Source: Leadbetterella lacunae
GTDB lineage: Bacteria > Bacteroidota > Bacteroidia > Cytophagales > Spirosomataceae
Direction of reading: 5' to 3'
Length of the DNA: 64,000 bases
Assembly (NCBI RefSeq): GCF_042649125.1
Contig: NZ_JBHRYQ010000001.1
Coordinates: forward strand, 310,001-374,000
Shown: positions 1 through 8,341 of the stretch, piece by piece
Numbering within the stretch: position 1 is the first letter of the stretch
Layout of the letters: every line of letters starts with the position of its first letter
Made by a program: the position numbers and the translations under genes
The notes under the pieces: model-generated
What the model saw: the letters and a program-made list of their open reading frames with translations, nothing else
Databases searched by the model: none
What the model was told of the DNA's origin: nothing

Positions 1-173
1 TTTATCTAAAAAAATCTTCGAATGTCTTTTTACTTGAAAGTCTAAGTGCAAATTTTGTTTACATATTATTAGTTACGTTTGTTTATTTCGTGATTCAGAC
101 CTTGGATACCCTTTTGGTAAAAAACAAAAACTCCTTCGTTTAGAGGTTTTCAGTTTTATAGTCATTCTTCAAT

Positions 174-218
174 ACCGATTGCATGTTGTATTTTCCAAAA
201 CCGCAATCGGTTTTTTTT
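174..218 (+). terminator. Rho-independent terminator of a gene lying before the window
   Basis: A perfect 9-bp stem (ACCGATTGC at 174-182, GCAATCGGT at 203-211) with a 20-nt loop is followed by eight T residues. It reads on the + strand, so it probably ends a transcript that starts left of position 1. No coding frame is visible in 1-173; a structured RNA there is possible but not shown. Confidence 0.6.
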
Positions 219-531
219 ATGTGCAATCCTGCCTGATTCGCAACTTTGAATTTGTGTGATTTTTGTAGAAATTCCTTAAAAGCTATTAAATCCACCTTAA
301 ATTTTCCGTTTTAAGGTAAATTTAATCCGCCTTTTTCTACTAAAAAAAGCCTATGTAAAGCATTGATGTTAAGAAAATTGAATGTTAAATATATTGATAA
401 TGAGTATATTATGAAATTAAAATGACCTTAAAGCCATTTTTTGTTTCGATATACTTGCTATACTTTTATGCCAAGAACCAAATGAGGTTCGGAAATAAAC
501 AATATTTTAAATCACTTTAAAAAATACTCTC
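219..531. other. Intergenic region with a candidate promoter for the glycine-zipper lipoprotein
   Basis: No gene is seen. TTTG at 440-443 followed after 17 nt by TACTTTTA at 461-468 (7 of 8 matches to TAnnTTTG) is a plausible Bacteroidota-type promoter about 65 nt before the start at 532. Confidence 0.4.
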
Positions 532-972
532 ATGAAACATTTAATGATTATCGCTTTATTTACTTTTGGTTTAATGAATTGTGCAAAGACAAGTTCAGAG
601 TCAAATCAAGAAAGATTAGAAACGTTAGAATTATCTAAAAGAACGGCAGACTCACTAAACGCCATCGCTGAAATCAGAATTGCAGATTCTTTGAGTACCG
701 TGGCTGCCCAAGAGTCGGGTCAATTGAGCAGCGGGTCTGCTTCAGGCTCTGAAAATGCAGTGGCTACAGCCAATACGACTCCCGCTGCTCCTGCAAAAAA
801 GAAATGGTCTAATAAGAAAAAAGGTGTTGTAATAGGTGCGGCTTCTGGAGCCATCACGGGTGCAGTAGTAGGCAAAAAGCCTGTTAAAGGAGCCTTGATA
901 GGTACCGCAGTAGGTGGAGGTGTTGGTTTGGCAGCAGGTGCTATTCTTGACAAAAAAGAGAATAATAAGTAA
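532..972 (+). CDS. Glycine-zipper lipoprotein
   Basis: A 146-residue protein with a lipoprotein signal (hydrophobic residues 3-16, lipobox ending in Cys17), so it is expected to be anchored in the cell envelope. The middle is low-complexity and rich in Ser/Ala. Residues about 97-137 are a Gly/Ala-rich glycine zipper (repeats such as GAASGAITGAVVGKK and GTAVGGGVGLAAGAI) between Lys clusters. Glycine-zipper domains associate with membranes in other proteins; the role here is unknown. It is a single gene with its own terminator at 1002-1040. The start is the ATG directly before the signal peptide. Confidence 0.85.
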   Translation: MKHLMIIALFTFGLMNCAKTSSESNQERLETLELSKRTADSLNAIAEIRIADSLSTVAAQESGQLSSGSASGSENAVATANTTPAAPAKKKWSNKKKGVVIGAASGAITGAVVGKKPVKGALIGTAVGGGVGLAAGAILDKKENNK

Positions 973-1001
973 GGATTTCGTTTCCCCATATATAAGTAAG
1001 A

Positions 1002-1040
1002 AGTGCTAGTCGGGTTTATCCTGATTAGTACTTTTTTTTT
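1002..1040 (+). terminator. Rho-independent terminator of the glycine-zipper lipoprotein gene
   Basis: A 13-bp stem with three G-T pairs (1002-1014 with 1020-1032), a 5-nt loop and a T run to 1040, 30 nt after the stop codon. Confidence 0.8.
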
Positions 1041-1219
1041 GGATTAATTTCTATTAAATAAATGAAAACCGTTATTCACACATTCAGACTCGTCATAAAC
1101 TAAATTAGGCAGTTTGATTTTTATTAAACCTATAGTTTTGTTATAAAAAAAGGTCATTTCTATTCATTTCTGTCTTTAAATATAGGCTTTAGAATGATTT
1201 TTTTAGAAAAAATGAAACT

Positions 1220-2497
1220 ATGAAAAATACACGCCTCACTTTAATTCTCCTCTTCACCTTTAGTCTGGTTTCTACCTTTAGTTGTAAGAAAAACTCAGAT
1301 TTAGGTCCCACAGATAATGCCTTAAATATAGAATTCCAAAGCGGAGCCGTGGTTTTAGATAATTCGGTTTCTAATCCTGTAGTTTCTATAGATTCGGTAA
1401 GTCAAGTTTATGTAATGAAGACTTCGGCTTTTAAGTCAAAACCAAGCAAAGGCCAAACCATTTTAGTGCCTGGTAAATATATGCGTAAAGTTGTTTCGGT
1501 AGAGAGCACAGGTGGGAATTATAAAATAAAAACCGAAGATGCAATACTTACAGATGTAATAAAAAATGGGGAAATTAGTTGGGAGGTTTCGCCCGACTGG
1601 GATCAGGTTTCGTCTATCGTTATTGACGGAAACAAAGAGATACCATTTGCAAACTTGCGTAGAGGCGGCCCCATAGAATTTACCTACAGCGAAGGCAACG
1701 TAGATCACTTGATATCAATAGAGCCAATGCTGGATAACGGAAAAATAAATGCCTGCAAGTTTACTTTTAAAATGGCAAAAAAGGTCGGAGGCTCTGCCAC
1801 AGCGGCATTTACAGTAGAAGGAACGGTAAAACTTCCAACGCAAAACACGCAGATTAATATTGAAGAAGGTAAACTCACCAAGTTTAAATCAGACAATAAA
1901 GGTATAACGGCAAACGTAAAATTGAGCTTATCGGCGGCCGGTTCAAAAAGCGGTTCTCATTCTTTAAAATTGCCGGGAGTGGCACTTAAAATTCCGATTA
2001 GTTTTATCCCTACACCTGCAGGATTGGTGCCGCTTCCTATTCCTGTTTCTATCGATATCGGCATTCAGTTTGTTACCCAAATGACCATGCCCGACGTAAA
2101 TTCGTCTGCACAAGCGAGTAGCTCAGTCAGTCTTTCGGCCGATGGCGGTTTTGAGTACAAAGGCAGTTCGGTCAGTACTTCAGGAAGTATAGGGAACGAT
2201 AAGTTTACTGACGGCAAATTTGATTCCGCGGCATTTATAGGAACGCCGGTGGATGTACAGTTTGGCGTTGCTTTTCCTAGAATAGGCCTAAATATTGCCG
2301 GGCAAGAGGTTGCATATATTCATACAGGTTTTACTAGTGGGAGCAGTTTGCAGTGGGGGCCTGTCTGTAAAAAAGGGTATGTAAAAATGGTGGTAGAAGG
2401 TGGTTATGAACTAAAGGTTTTGGGGCAAACACTCGCCGCAGAAAAGAAAACCTTTGCTGAAAAATCAAAAGAAGTTAAAGGTGATCAATGTCCGTAA
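1220..2497 (+). CDS. Large lipoprotein of unknown function
   Basis: A 425-residue predicted lipoprotein: signal peptide with lipobox ending at Cys22 (STFSCKK). The body is rich in beta-strand-like, Ser/Gly/Val-rich sequence with regular polar alternation. It has a Pro-rich hydrophobic stretch near residues 255-275 and ends in a Lys-rich tail with one Cys before the end. I recognise no catalytic motif or family. It is probably a surface or periplasmic beta-sandwich protein (inference). It stands alone between two other exported proteins on the same strand; the spacing (247 and 136 nt) suggests separate transcripts. Confidence 0.75.
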   Translation: MKNTRLTLILLFTFSLVSTFSCKKNSDLGPTDNALNIEFQSGAVVLDNSVSNPVVSIDSVSQVYVMKTSAFKSKPSKGQTILVPGKYMRKVVSVESTGGNYKIKTEDAILTDVIKNGEISWEVSPDWDQVSSIVIDGNKEIPFANLRRGGPIEFTYSEGNVDHLISIEPMLDNGKINACKFTFKMAKKVGGSATAAFTVEGTVKLPTQNTQINIEEGKLTKFKSDNKGITANVKLSLSAAGSKSGSHSLKLPGVALKIPISFIPTPAGLVPLPIPVSIDIGIQFVTQMTMPDVNSSAQASSSVSLSADGGFEYKGSSVSTSGSIGNDKFTDGKFDSAAFIGTPVDVQFGVAFPRIGLNIAGQEVAYIHTGFTSGSSLQWGPVCKKGYVKMVVEGGYELKVLGQTLAAEKKTFAEKSKEVKGDQCP

Positions 2498-2633
2498 GGT
2501 GCTGCATTACAGAGTGTTGAGTTTTTTCTAGATTTGCTTTTCTAGTTTCAGTTTGTTTTTAGTTTTTATTCTAAAAGGAGAAATCTATTTTTTTATGTGA
2601 ACGCAAATCGTAAATTGAGAAAAATAATAAAAC

Positions 2634-3347
2634 ATGAAGTATAAAATTCTCTTAGTTTTAGGTTTGGTCTTTAATCTAAAAGTTTCAAACGGCCAGACGC
2701 TTTCTGCAAATGATTTTCTCAATAAAGTAATAAAACATCATGACCCGAAAGCGAAATGGGAGAAATTTAAAGGTGATATAGTGGTTACTATGTCTACGCC
2801 AAATAAGTCGGACAGAGTCACAGATATTTACATGGATAATTCGAAGGGTATTTTTATTCTTTCGAACATAAAAGAAGGCAAGAAAATTACAAGTTCAGTG
2901 GTAGGGGAGCAGGTTACGTTTTTGATGGATAAAGTTGTTGTTTCTGATGAAACAGAATTAGATGCCCAAAAGCTTACCAAAGAGAGGGCACTTTTTATGC
3001 GTAATTATTATACGTATTTATACGGTTTGCCCATGAAACTAAAAGACAAAGGCACTCAAATAGACCCGATTTTAAGTACTAAAGAATTTAAAGGGAAAAC
3101 CTACAATGTAGTTAAGGTAACGTATGATAAAAGCGTAGGTAAAGACACATGGTATTTCTACTTTGACCCTAAAACCTTAGATATGGAAATCTATCAGTTT
3201 TTTCATAATGAAGCCAAAAACGACGGCGAATATATTCTGCTTTCAGATTTTATTGACATGAAAGGAATGAGAATTCCAGCCAAAAGAGCATGGTACACAA
3301 ACTTAGACGATAAACTATTGGGAACAGATGTTTTAGTAGTAAAATAG
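2634..3347 (+). CDS. DUF6503-like secreted protein (LolA-like fold suspected)
   Basis: A 237-residue protein with an N-terminal signal peptide (residues 1-20, ending NGQ). The opening LNKVIKHHDPKAKWEKFKGD and the later pattern 'YDKSVGKDTWYFYFDPKTLDMEI' broken over residues 163-185 match the DUF6503 group of periplasmic proteins in Bacteroidota. The fold resembles outer-membrane lipoprotein-sorting proteins: an unclosed beta-barrel that binds lipid-like ligands. The ligand here is unknown. The gene has no obvious operon partner; the RES toxin gene converges on it 26 nt downstream. Confidence 0.7.
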   Translation: MKYKILLVLGLVFNLKVSNGQTLSANDFLNKVIKHHDPKAKWEKFKGDIVVTMSTPNKSDRVTDIYMDNSKGIFILSNIKEGKKITSSVVGEQVTFLMDKVVVSDETELDAQKLTKERALFMRNYYTYLYGLPMKLKDKGTQIDPILSTKEFKGKTYNVVKVTYDKSVGKDTWYFYFDPKTLDMEIYQFFHNEAKNDGEYILLSDFIDMKGMRIPAKRAWYTNLDDKLLGTDVLVVK

Positions 3348-3373
3348 GAGCTTTAAGATTTCTAAAAAGGGCC

Positions 3374-3835
3374 TTATGCTTTAAATATTCTTTTATCAAA
3401 TGGAAACTCTTCTATACTTAAAATGTTGATTTTCTTCAGGTCTCTGTGATAGGGATTAATTAAGTAATTGTAATCTCCTTTTACCACCGCCGAAGGTACT
3501 TTTAACACACAAAACTCCATATTGTCTATAAAAGCATCTCCTATTTTTTGAGTTTCTTGTATGGGTGGGTGAGAGTTCCAGTCGGTTGAAAGGTCATTTG
3601 GGCTAAGTTTTGAAATTTTAACTTCTTCTGGTATCTCGATTTCTATCATTACATAGTCGCTAGGTAAATTTCCTAAGGGCAAATGCACGACAATTTCTGC
3701 CATGGCCAAAGCCCGACTTTCGGCGGTATAGATAATCTCCGTTCCCTTGGAGTTCCATCTATTGCCAAATTTGGCAGCACCTTTTCCATTGAGCTCACTG
3801 GCGTATTTTCTTTTAGATAGCCTAAATACCTTCAT
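3374..3835 (-). CDS. RES-domain toxin (NAD+-degrading)
   Basis: A 153-residue RES-family protein. RES toxins degrade NAD+ and arrest growth when freed from their Xre/MbcA/ParS-type antitoxin. The family's invariant positions are visible: Arg26 in GNRWN, Tyr36 in IIYTAES, Glu47 in AEIVVH and Ser115 in VPSAVV. The C-terminal NPYHRDL pattern is also typical. Length is usual for the family. Its ATG overlaps the antitoxin stop codon by one base (TAATG), so translation is coupled and expression follows the antitoxin. No defect is seen; it looks like a full-length toxin. Confidence 0.92.
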   Translation of the reverse strand: MKVFRLSKRKYASELNGKGAAKFGNRWNSKGTEIIYTAESRALAMAEIVVHLPLGNLPSDYVMIEIEIPEEVKISKLSPNDLSTDWNSHPPIQETQKIGDAFIDNMEFCVLKVPSAVVKGDYNYLINPYHRDLKKINILSIEEFPFDKRIFKA

Positions 3836-4350
3836 TATACGAATATTCCGTGTTCAATTCTATTCAGCTCGGCCATCACCATTTCTTTGCCATATGAGTC
3901 TTTCAATAACTCGGCTGGCTTTAGGTCGCCCATTGCAAATGATGGCGTATTTAACCAAAGATAGAATTGCTCCTTAGAGTCAAAAACCTCTTTGCCATAG
4001 TTAGTTACCTCGGCTAGTTCTATTATCTTTTCGGTATGAATCGGTTTAAAATAATAGTCGGTTTCATTGCTATGGCGTTGTAAAGTCTTTTTAGAAAGAT
4101 TCAAATAGTCTGCCCAGTCATCTTCTGTAAACGGGGTTAGTTCTTTTATTTTGGTAAATAAATCATAGGGAAGCCCTTGTCTAATGGCATGGATAATCAA
4201 CATTTTGTTTTCAAAAAAAGTGGTATACGTTATTTTTTCACTTTTAATGTTAAAATGAGTTTTTTTGTCGATTTTCTGCACATAAACTCGAATGGCCTTG
4301 TTTACCTCGTTAAAATCGCTCGTTTGTTTTTTTAGATCTTCAGTTACCAT
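3835..4350 (-). CDS. Xre/MbcA/ParS-type antitoxin of the RES toxin
   Basis: A 171-residue protein. The N-terminal half holds the Xre-like helix-turn-helix region (LTPFTEDDWADYLNLSKKTL, residues about 90-110). The C-terminal half holds the DUF2384 toxin-binding domain with the diagnostic 'W(L)NTPSFAMGDLKPAELL' region and the short helix-loop tail GIFV. In this family the C-terminal tail plugs the RES active site. It is the first gene of the pair and probably represses its own promoter through the paired AGACATTTGT sites at 4356-4386. Confidence 0.9.
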   Translation of the reverse strand: MVTEDLKKQTSDFNEVNKAIRVYVQKIDKKTHFNIKSEKITYTTFFENKMLIIHAIRQGLPYDLFTKIKELTPFTEDDWADYLNLSKKTLQRHSNETDYYFKPIHTEKIIELAEVTNYGKEVFDSKEQFYLWLNTPSFAMGDLKPAELLKDSYGKEMVMAELNRIEHGIFV

Positions 4351-4355
4351 ATTTC

Positions 4356-4386
4356 AGACATTTGTCTACAAATATAAGACATTTGT
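4356..4386 (-). promoter_or_regulatory. Promoter and operator of the RES/Xre toxin-antitoxin operon
   Basis: Two copies of AGACATTTGT begin at 4356 and 4377, 21 bp apart (two helical turns). The first extends to a perfect 5-2-5 palindrome, AGACATTTGTCT (4356-4367). Between them, on the minus strand, lies TATATTTG (4369-4376), a full match to the Bacteroidota -7 box TAnnTTTG. The start codon is 19 nt further on. The layout, operator copies around the core promoter, is what an auto-repressing antitoxin needs. Confidence 0.65.
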
Positions 4387-4725
4387 TTTAGGTAAGAAAT
4401 ATTTTAAAGATAGTTTATTAAAAAATAGTCAATTTAGGATGTTTAGATAGATTGAGTTTAAAAAATAGAGTAAGATGGTTTTGGATGAAAACATTATTTC
4501 CAACTTTTTAAAATGTTAAATTCAGAAAAATATTAGCATAAAAAATGAGGGAGAGATAGCATTTCGCTTGCTTTTTATAAGATTGATTCAAAGCTTGGTT
4601 GGCTTATGATATCAAATCTATTAAAAGGAAATTGTTTCAAAATTGATTAGGTACTGTGATTGAAGTTGGTATTTTAGTTTTTGAAAGAATGTCTTAAATG
4701 AATACATTTAAAATGGAAGTTGAAT
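4387..4725. other. Intergenic region without visible features
   Basis: AT-rich sequence upstream of the toxin-antitoxin promoter and downstream of the DUF486 gene. No open frame of note, strong hairpin or repeat was seen. Confidence 0.5.
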
Positions 4726-5094
4726 TTATTTCTTAAACATAAAATAAACAGCTAAAATAAGAAATGCGAACGAAATGAGGTGATTAAGCCTGAAGCTTTC
4801 AGTTTTGAAAACAAATAATGTAAATATCGCGAAGACTATTAAAGTGATAACTTCCTGAATAACTTTTAGTTGGATGAGGGTAAAAGGGCCACCGTTTTGG
4901 TTAAACCCGATTCTATTTGCAGGTACTTGAAACATATATTCAAATAAGGCAATGCCCCAACTGACAAATACGATAGCTACCAATCCGAGCTTATTAAACC
5001 AACTCCATTCCGAAAATTTAAGGTGCCCATACCAAGCCATTACCATAAAAGAATTGCTTAAAAATAAGAGCCCAATCGTGAGAAATGCTTTCAT
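4726..5094 (-). CDS. DUF486 (DMT superfamily) small membrane protein
   Basis: A 122-residue protein with four predicted membrane helices (about 4-20, 37-54, 78-97 and 102-119). The loop EYMFQVPANRIGF between helices 2 and 3 is the signature of the DUF486 family, a half-size member of the drug/metabolite transporter superfamily. Half-size members usually act as dimers. The substrate is unknown. It is a single gene on the minus strand. Confidence 0.85.
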   Translation of the reverse strand: MKAFLTIGLLFLSNSFMVMAWYGHLKFSEWSWFNKLGLVAIVFVSWGIALFEYMFQVPANRIGFNQNGGPFTLIQLKVIQEVITLIVFAIFTLFVFKTESFRLNHLISFAFLILAVYFMFKK

Positions 5095-5159
5095 TAAAAA
5101 AATAAATGGTGTAAGTGTACTTAAAGTAAATTAGTGTGATTTTGATTTGAATTATTTAC

Positions 5160-6503
5160 TTATTCTTCAAAATAGTAACCAAAAATAATTCCCATTTCGT
5201 CTTCGCTAGTAAAGCCAAAACGGACTACTTTGTCGCTGGTGTTGTTATACGTTATTCGTGAGGTTAAACCTTCGCCTTTTTTGAGCGAAATAGGAGTAGC
5301 ATAGTCGGTTTTGGTGGGGTGTTCCCAGTTTTTACTTGTGTAGATTATTTCCCCATCACGTGAGCCCCCTTTAATCAGGATTTCGAATTTTTGACCCAAT
5401 TTGTGTGTATGTGAAAATAGCGTAACTATTTTGACATTGCTATTAAAAGTAAATGACTTAGTGGCAACGGTAGTTTTGTTTGGTGGTAACTCAAAAGTAG
5501 TATTTCCTAGGTCAAGCACCTTCAATGGATTTTTTACTTCAGACTTTGGAACTGTATGCAGGTTAATGTTCACTTCGCCATTGTAAGGTTTAGCTCCTTT
5601 GTTGAAATAGTGCGAGTTCATGTCAAATTGCATATTAGCGGGAAGTTCAACAGCAGTTCCAGCAGGAAAATTAAAAGTAAAATTACTCTCACTACCACCA
5701 AAATAAAAAATGTGGTTCGACATTTCGGTAAATGTACTGATATTTAAAGAGTTGTCTTTATTACGTAAATCTCTAACTGCGTTTGCAATAGGTAATGTTG
5801 CGGTATTTCGGAAACCATAAAGTATAAAATGGTGGCTTCCAGGATGCATTTTTATCTGAAATTTATTCACATAAACGGTCTCGGAGTTTTGAAGTGGTTT
5901 TCTAACAAAAATCTCTCTTTCGAAATAAGGAAAAATTTCAAATGGGTCAAGTTTCATTTGAAATCCCTGCCCCACAGCTGGCGGGCTTAATGGCTCAAAG
6001 GTGGCCAATGAAGGGGTGCGGTCATCAAGTAATGCTACGTCGGCCACTATACCGGTTTTGGGTGCTCCGGCTTCTATCCATTTTCTTATAAATTCTACTT
6101 GGCCTTTAAAAAGCATGTCGTTTCCAAGAGGCATAATACTTCCAAAATTCAGTTCGCTTTCGTGGCTACTTTCAAATAATAGTTTTTGGTATAAAAGACT
6201 GTTTTCAAAGTCATAAGGAATCACTCTTTTGAGATGATGTTCTTGGGCTGTGATGTTTTCAGGAGATTTGTTTACTAGGTTTTCATAGGCTACATCTGAC
6301 GTTAAAATCAGTCCGTGCTGAATAAAACTCGGATCTTTTTCTGATTGGTGGCAACCTGAAGTTGCACAACTTTTATTTAGTATTTCGGATTGTATTACAC
6401 TGAAAGTATCGGCACTAGTAAGGTCAATTTCGGTAGGTTTACAGCTGTAAACCAAACAGCTTGCAAATGAAACGATCACAAATAATCGAAATATGTTTTT
6501 CAT
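5160..6503 (-). CDS. Lipoprotein with c-type haem domain and copper (PHM/DBM-like) monooxygenase domain
   Basis: A 447-residue lipoprotein (lipobox Cys21). Residues about 38-145 form a small cytochrome c-like domain with an unusual spacing, C46-x4-C51-H52, and a possible distal Met124 in IMPLGN. Residues about 185-447 resemble copper type II ascorbate-dependent monooxygenases: His224-His225 and His298 fit the CuH site. His365-x-His367 (FSHTHKLG) and Met437 (SEDEMG) fit the CuM site. All six copper ligands of the peptidylglycine/dopamine hydroxylase family therefore seem present. The likely role is hydroxylation of an organic substrate in the periplasm or at the surface, with the haem domain delivering electrons (inference). 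No partner gene is adjacent. Confidence 0.8.
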   Translation of the reverse strand: MKNIFRLFVIVSFASCLVYSCKPTEIDLTSADTFSVIQSEILNKSCATSGCHQSEKDPSFIQHGLILTSDVAYENLVNKSPENITAQEHHLKRVIPYDFENSLLYQKLLFESSHESELNFGSIMPLGNDMLFKGQVEFIRKWIEAGAPKTGIVADVALLDDRTPSLATFEPLSPPAVGQGFQMKLDPFEIFPYFEREIFVRKPLQNSETVYVNKFQIKMHPGSHHFILYGFRNTATLPIANAVRDLRNKDNSLNISTFTEMSNHIFYFGGSESNFTFNFPAGTAVELPANMQFDMNSHYFNKGAKPYNGEVNINLHTVPKSEVKNPLKVLDLGNTTFELPPNKTTVATKSFTFNSNVKIVTLFSHTHKLGQKFEILIKGGSRDGEIIYTSKNWEHPTKTDYATPISLKKGEGLTSRITYNNTSDKVVRFGFTSEDEMGIIFGYYFEE

Positions 6504-6610
6504 CTTAAAAATAAGGGAATAAATAAGGTATAAATGTACGCTATTCTTTTATAATTTAATTGGGGCTAATTGGAAAAAAAGTAGTCAAGGTTTGAGAATG
6601 TATTTTTTCA

Positions 6611-7755
6611 ATAATATATCGTTCCTCTAGAGCCTTTGATATACTTGCCCCATCGGGGCAATATATCAATAGAAAGAAAAGTTAAAGGAAAGCAAAACGC
6701 TCCAGCGGAGCGTGACACTATTGCTTATGAATAGCAAATAGCACCTCCGAAATTAGAGGAAATCAATTTATGTATTGCTCCTCTGGAGCAAATTTCCTAT
6801 CATGTTTGTGGTGTTTTTTTATTAATATATTGCTCCTCTGGAGCAAATTGGCATATGATATCTTGGGTATTTTCTATTAATATATCGCTCCTCTGGAGCG
6901 AAGCGAATTCTTGCCACATCGGGGCAATATATCAATAGAAAAAAAAGACCATGTAAAGCAAAACGCTCCAGCGGAGCGTGACGAAGTTGGTTATGAATAG
7001 CAAATAACATTTCCGAAATTAGAGAAAATCAATTAATGTATTGCTCCTCTGGAGCAAATGTCCAATCATTTTTATGGTGTTTTTCTATTAATATATTGCT
7101 CCTCTGGAGCAAATTGGCATATCATATCTTGGGTATTTTCTAACAATATATCGCTCCTCTGGAGCGAGGTGTATTTTTGCCACATCGGGGCAATATATTA
7201 ATAGCAAGAAAAGGCAATGGAAAGCAAAACGCTCCAGCGGAGCGTGACAAATCATTTTACGAATATTATATCGCACCTCCGATTAAAGAGCTTATTTATT
7301 AATGTATTGCTCCTCTGGAGCAATTGGCATATCATATCTTGTGTATTTTCTATTAATATATCGCTCCTCTGGAGCGAAGTGTTTTTTTTGCCCTATTAGG
7401 GCAACATATTAATAGAAAGAAAAGGCAATGGAAAGCAAAACGCTCCAGCGGAGCGTGACAAAGCATTTTACGAATAGAATATCACATCTCCGAAAAAAGA
7501 GCTTGTTTATTAATGTATTGCTCCTCTGGAGCAATTGACATATCATGTATTTGGTATTTTCTATTGATATATCGCTCCTCTGGAGCGAGGTGTATTCTTG
7601 CCCCATCGGGGCAATATATTAATAGAAAGAAAAGTCAATGGAAAGCAAAACGCTCCAGCGGAGCGTGACATAGTTGCTTTGGTTTAGCTAATGATGTACG
7701 AATAATATATCTCTCCTTTGGAGCGAGTTGAATTTTATCACATCGGGGCTAAATA
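6611..7755. repeat. Palindromic REP-like array beside a Y1 transposase gene
   Basis: At least four palindrome types recur in fixed order, with arms closed on 3-nt loops. The types are A (TCGCTCCTCTGGAGCGA), B (TTGCCCCATCGGGGCAA), C (ACGCTCCAGCGGAGCGT) and D (TTGCTCCTCTGGAGCAA). B copies start at 6645, 6911, 7177, 7388 and 7598. The higher-order unit is thus 266 bp when it holds two D copies and about 210 bp when it holds one. Sequence between palindromes (for example ATATATCAATAGAAAG) is also conserved. B at 7388 (GCCCTATTAGGGC) and 7177 carry paired or single changes; the ends (6611 and 7700-7755) are degraded. It directly follows the transposase gene, as REP arrays do with RAYTs. Confidence 0.85.
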
Positions 7756-7771
7756 TCAATAAAAGAGAAAC

Positions 7772-8242
7772 TTAATCCTTGTCTTCAATATCTTTGAAAA
7801 TGTATTCGGGTTTAAAGTCAATTTGATAGGCTTTTAAAAATTCTGTGTATTCTTCTTTAAAGGTCTTTTTATTGTGGTGCTCTTTTTGATTTAATATGTA
7901 TTTTATGACCGCATCTATTCCTGACTGACTTACAGAAAACGCACCAAATCCTGTTTGCCACTCAAACTTTCCTACCACATGTTTATTTTCATGTATCCAT
8001 TTTGTAGAAGCCACTTTAACATCCCTTATTAAGTCAGATAAATTACAATCAGGCTTCAGACCAACCAAGATATGTACATGGTCGGGCATGCCGTTAATAA
8101 TCATCATTTTTTGGTTTTTATTTGAGATAGTGCCCGTAATATATTTGTAAAGTTCAGCCTCCCAAATAGGGGAAATTAAACTTGAACGACCTTTAACTGC
8201 AAAAATAATATGGGTATAAAGTTGGGTGTATGTATTTGCCAT
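7772..8242 (-). CDS. Y1 (HUH) transposase, IS200/RAYT-like
   Basis: A 156-residue single-domain transposase of the IS200/IS605 TnpA superfamily. The HUH metal motif is His55-Val-His57 in MPDHVHILV. The likely catalytic tyrosine is Tyr115 in IKYILNQ, with Gln119 one helix turn later. The 'KFEWQTGFGAFSVS' region is typical of the Bacteroidota branch. Such enzymes cut and join single-stranded DNA at hairpins. No TnpB gene is present and no clear IS ends were found. The adjacent hairpin array (6611-7755) fits a REP-associated (RAYT-like) domesticated or low-mobility transposase (inference). The reading frame is intact. Confidence 0.9.
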   Translation of the reverse strand: MANTYTQLYTHIIFAVKGRSSLISPIWEAELYKYITGTISNKNQKMMIINGMPDHVHILVGLKPDCNLSDLIRDVKVASTKWIHENKHVVGKFEWQTGFGAFSVSQSGIDAVIKYILNQKEHHNKKTFKEEYTEFLKAYQIDFKPEYIFKDIEDKD

Positions 8243-8341
8243 GTATCGATTTATTTTCTGAAAATTAAAGAAAAAAATCTAATTTGAGAAAAGTAGATAC
8301 AAGAAAATTACTTGAAGTGTAGCCTAATAAATTGGGGGAGG

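Noticed and set aside
1..173. Structured RNA (such as 6S RNA) at the left edge
   Set aside because: The terminator hairpin suggests a transcript end, but the visible part shows no recognisable RNA family.
6822..7606. Three minus-strand open frames of about 62-65 residues within the hairpin array
   Set aside because: They only translate the palindromes and spacers and repeat each other because the DNA repeats; no start signals or protein features.
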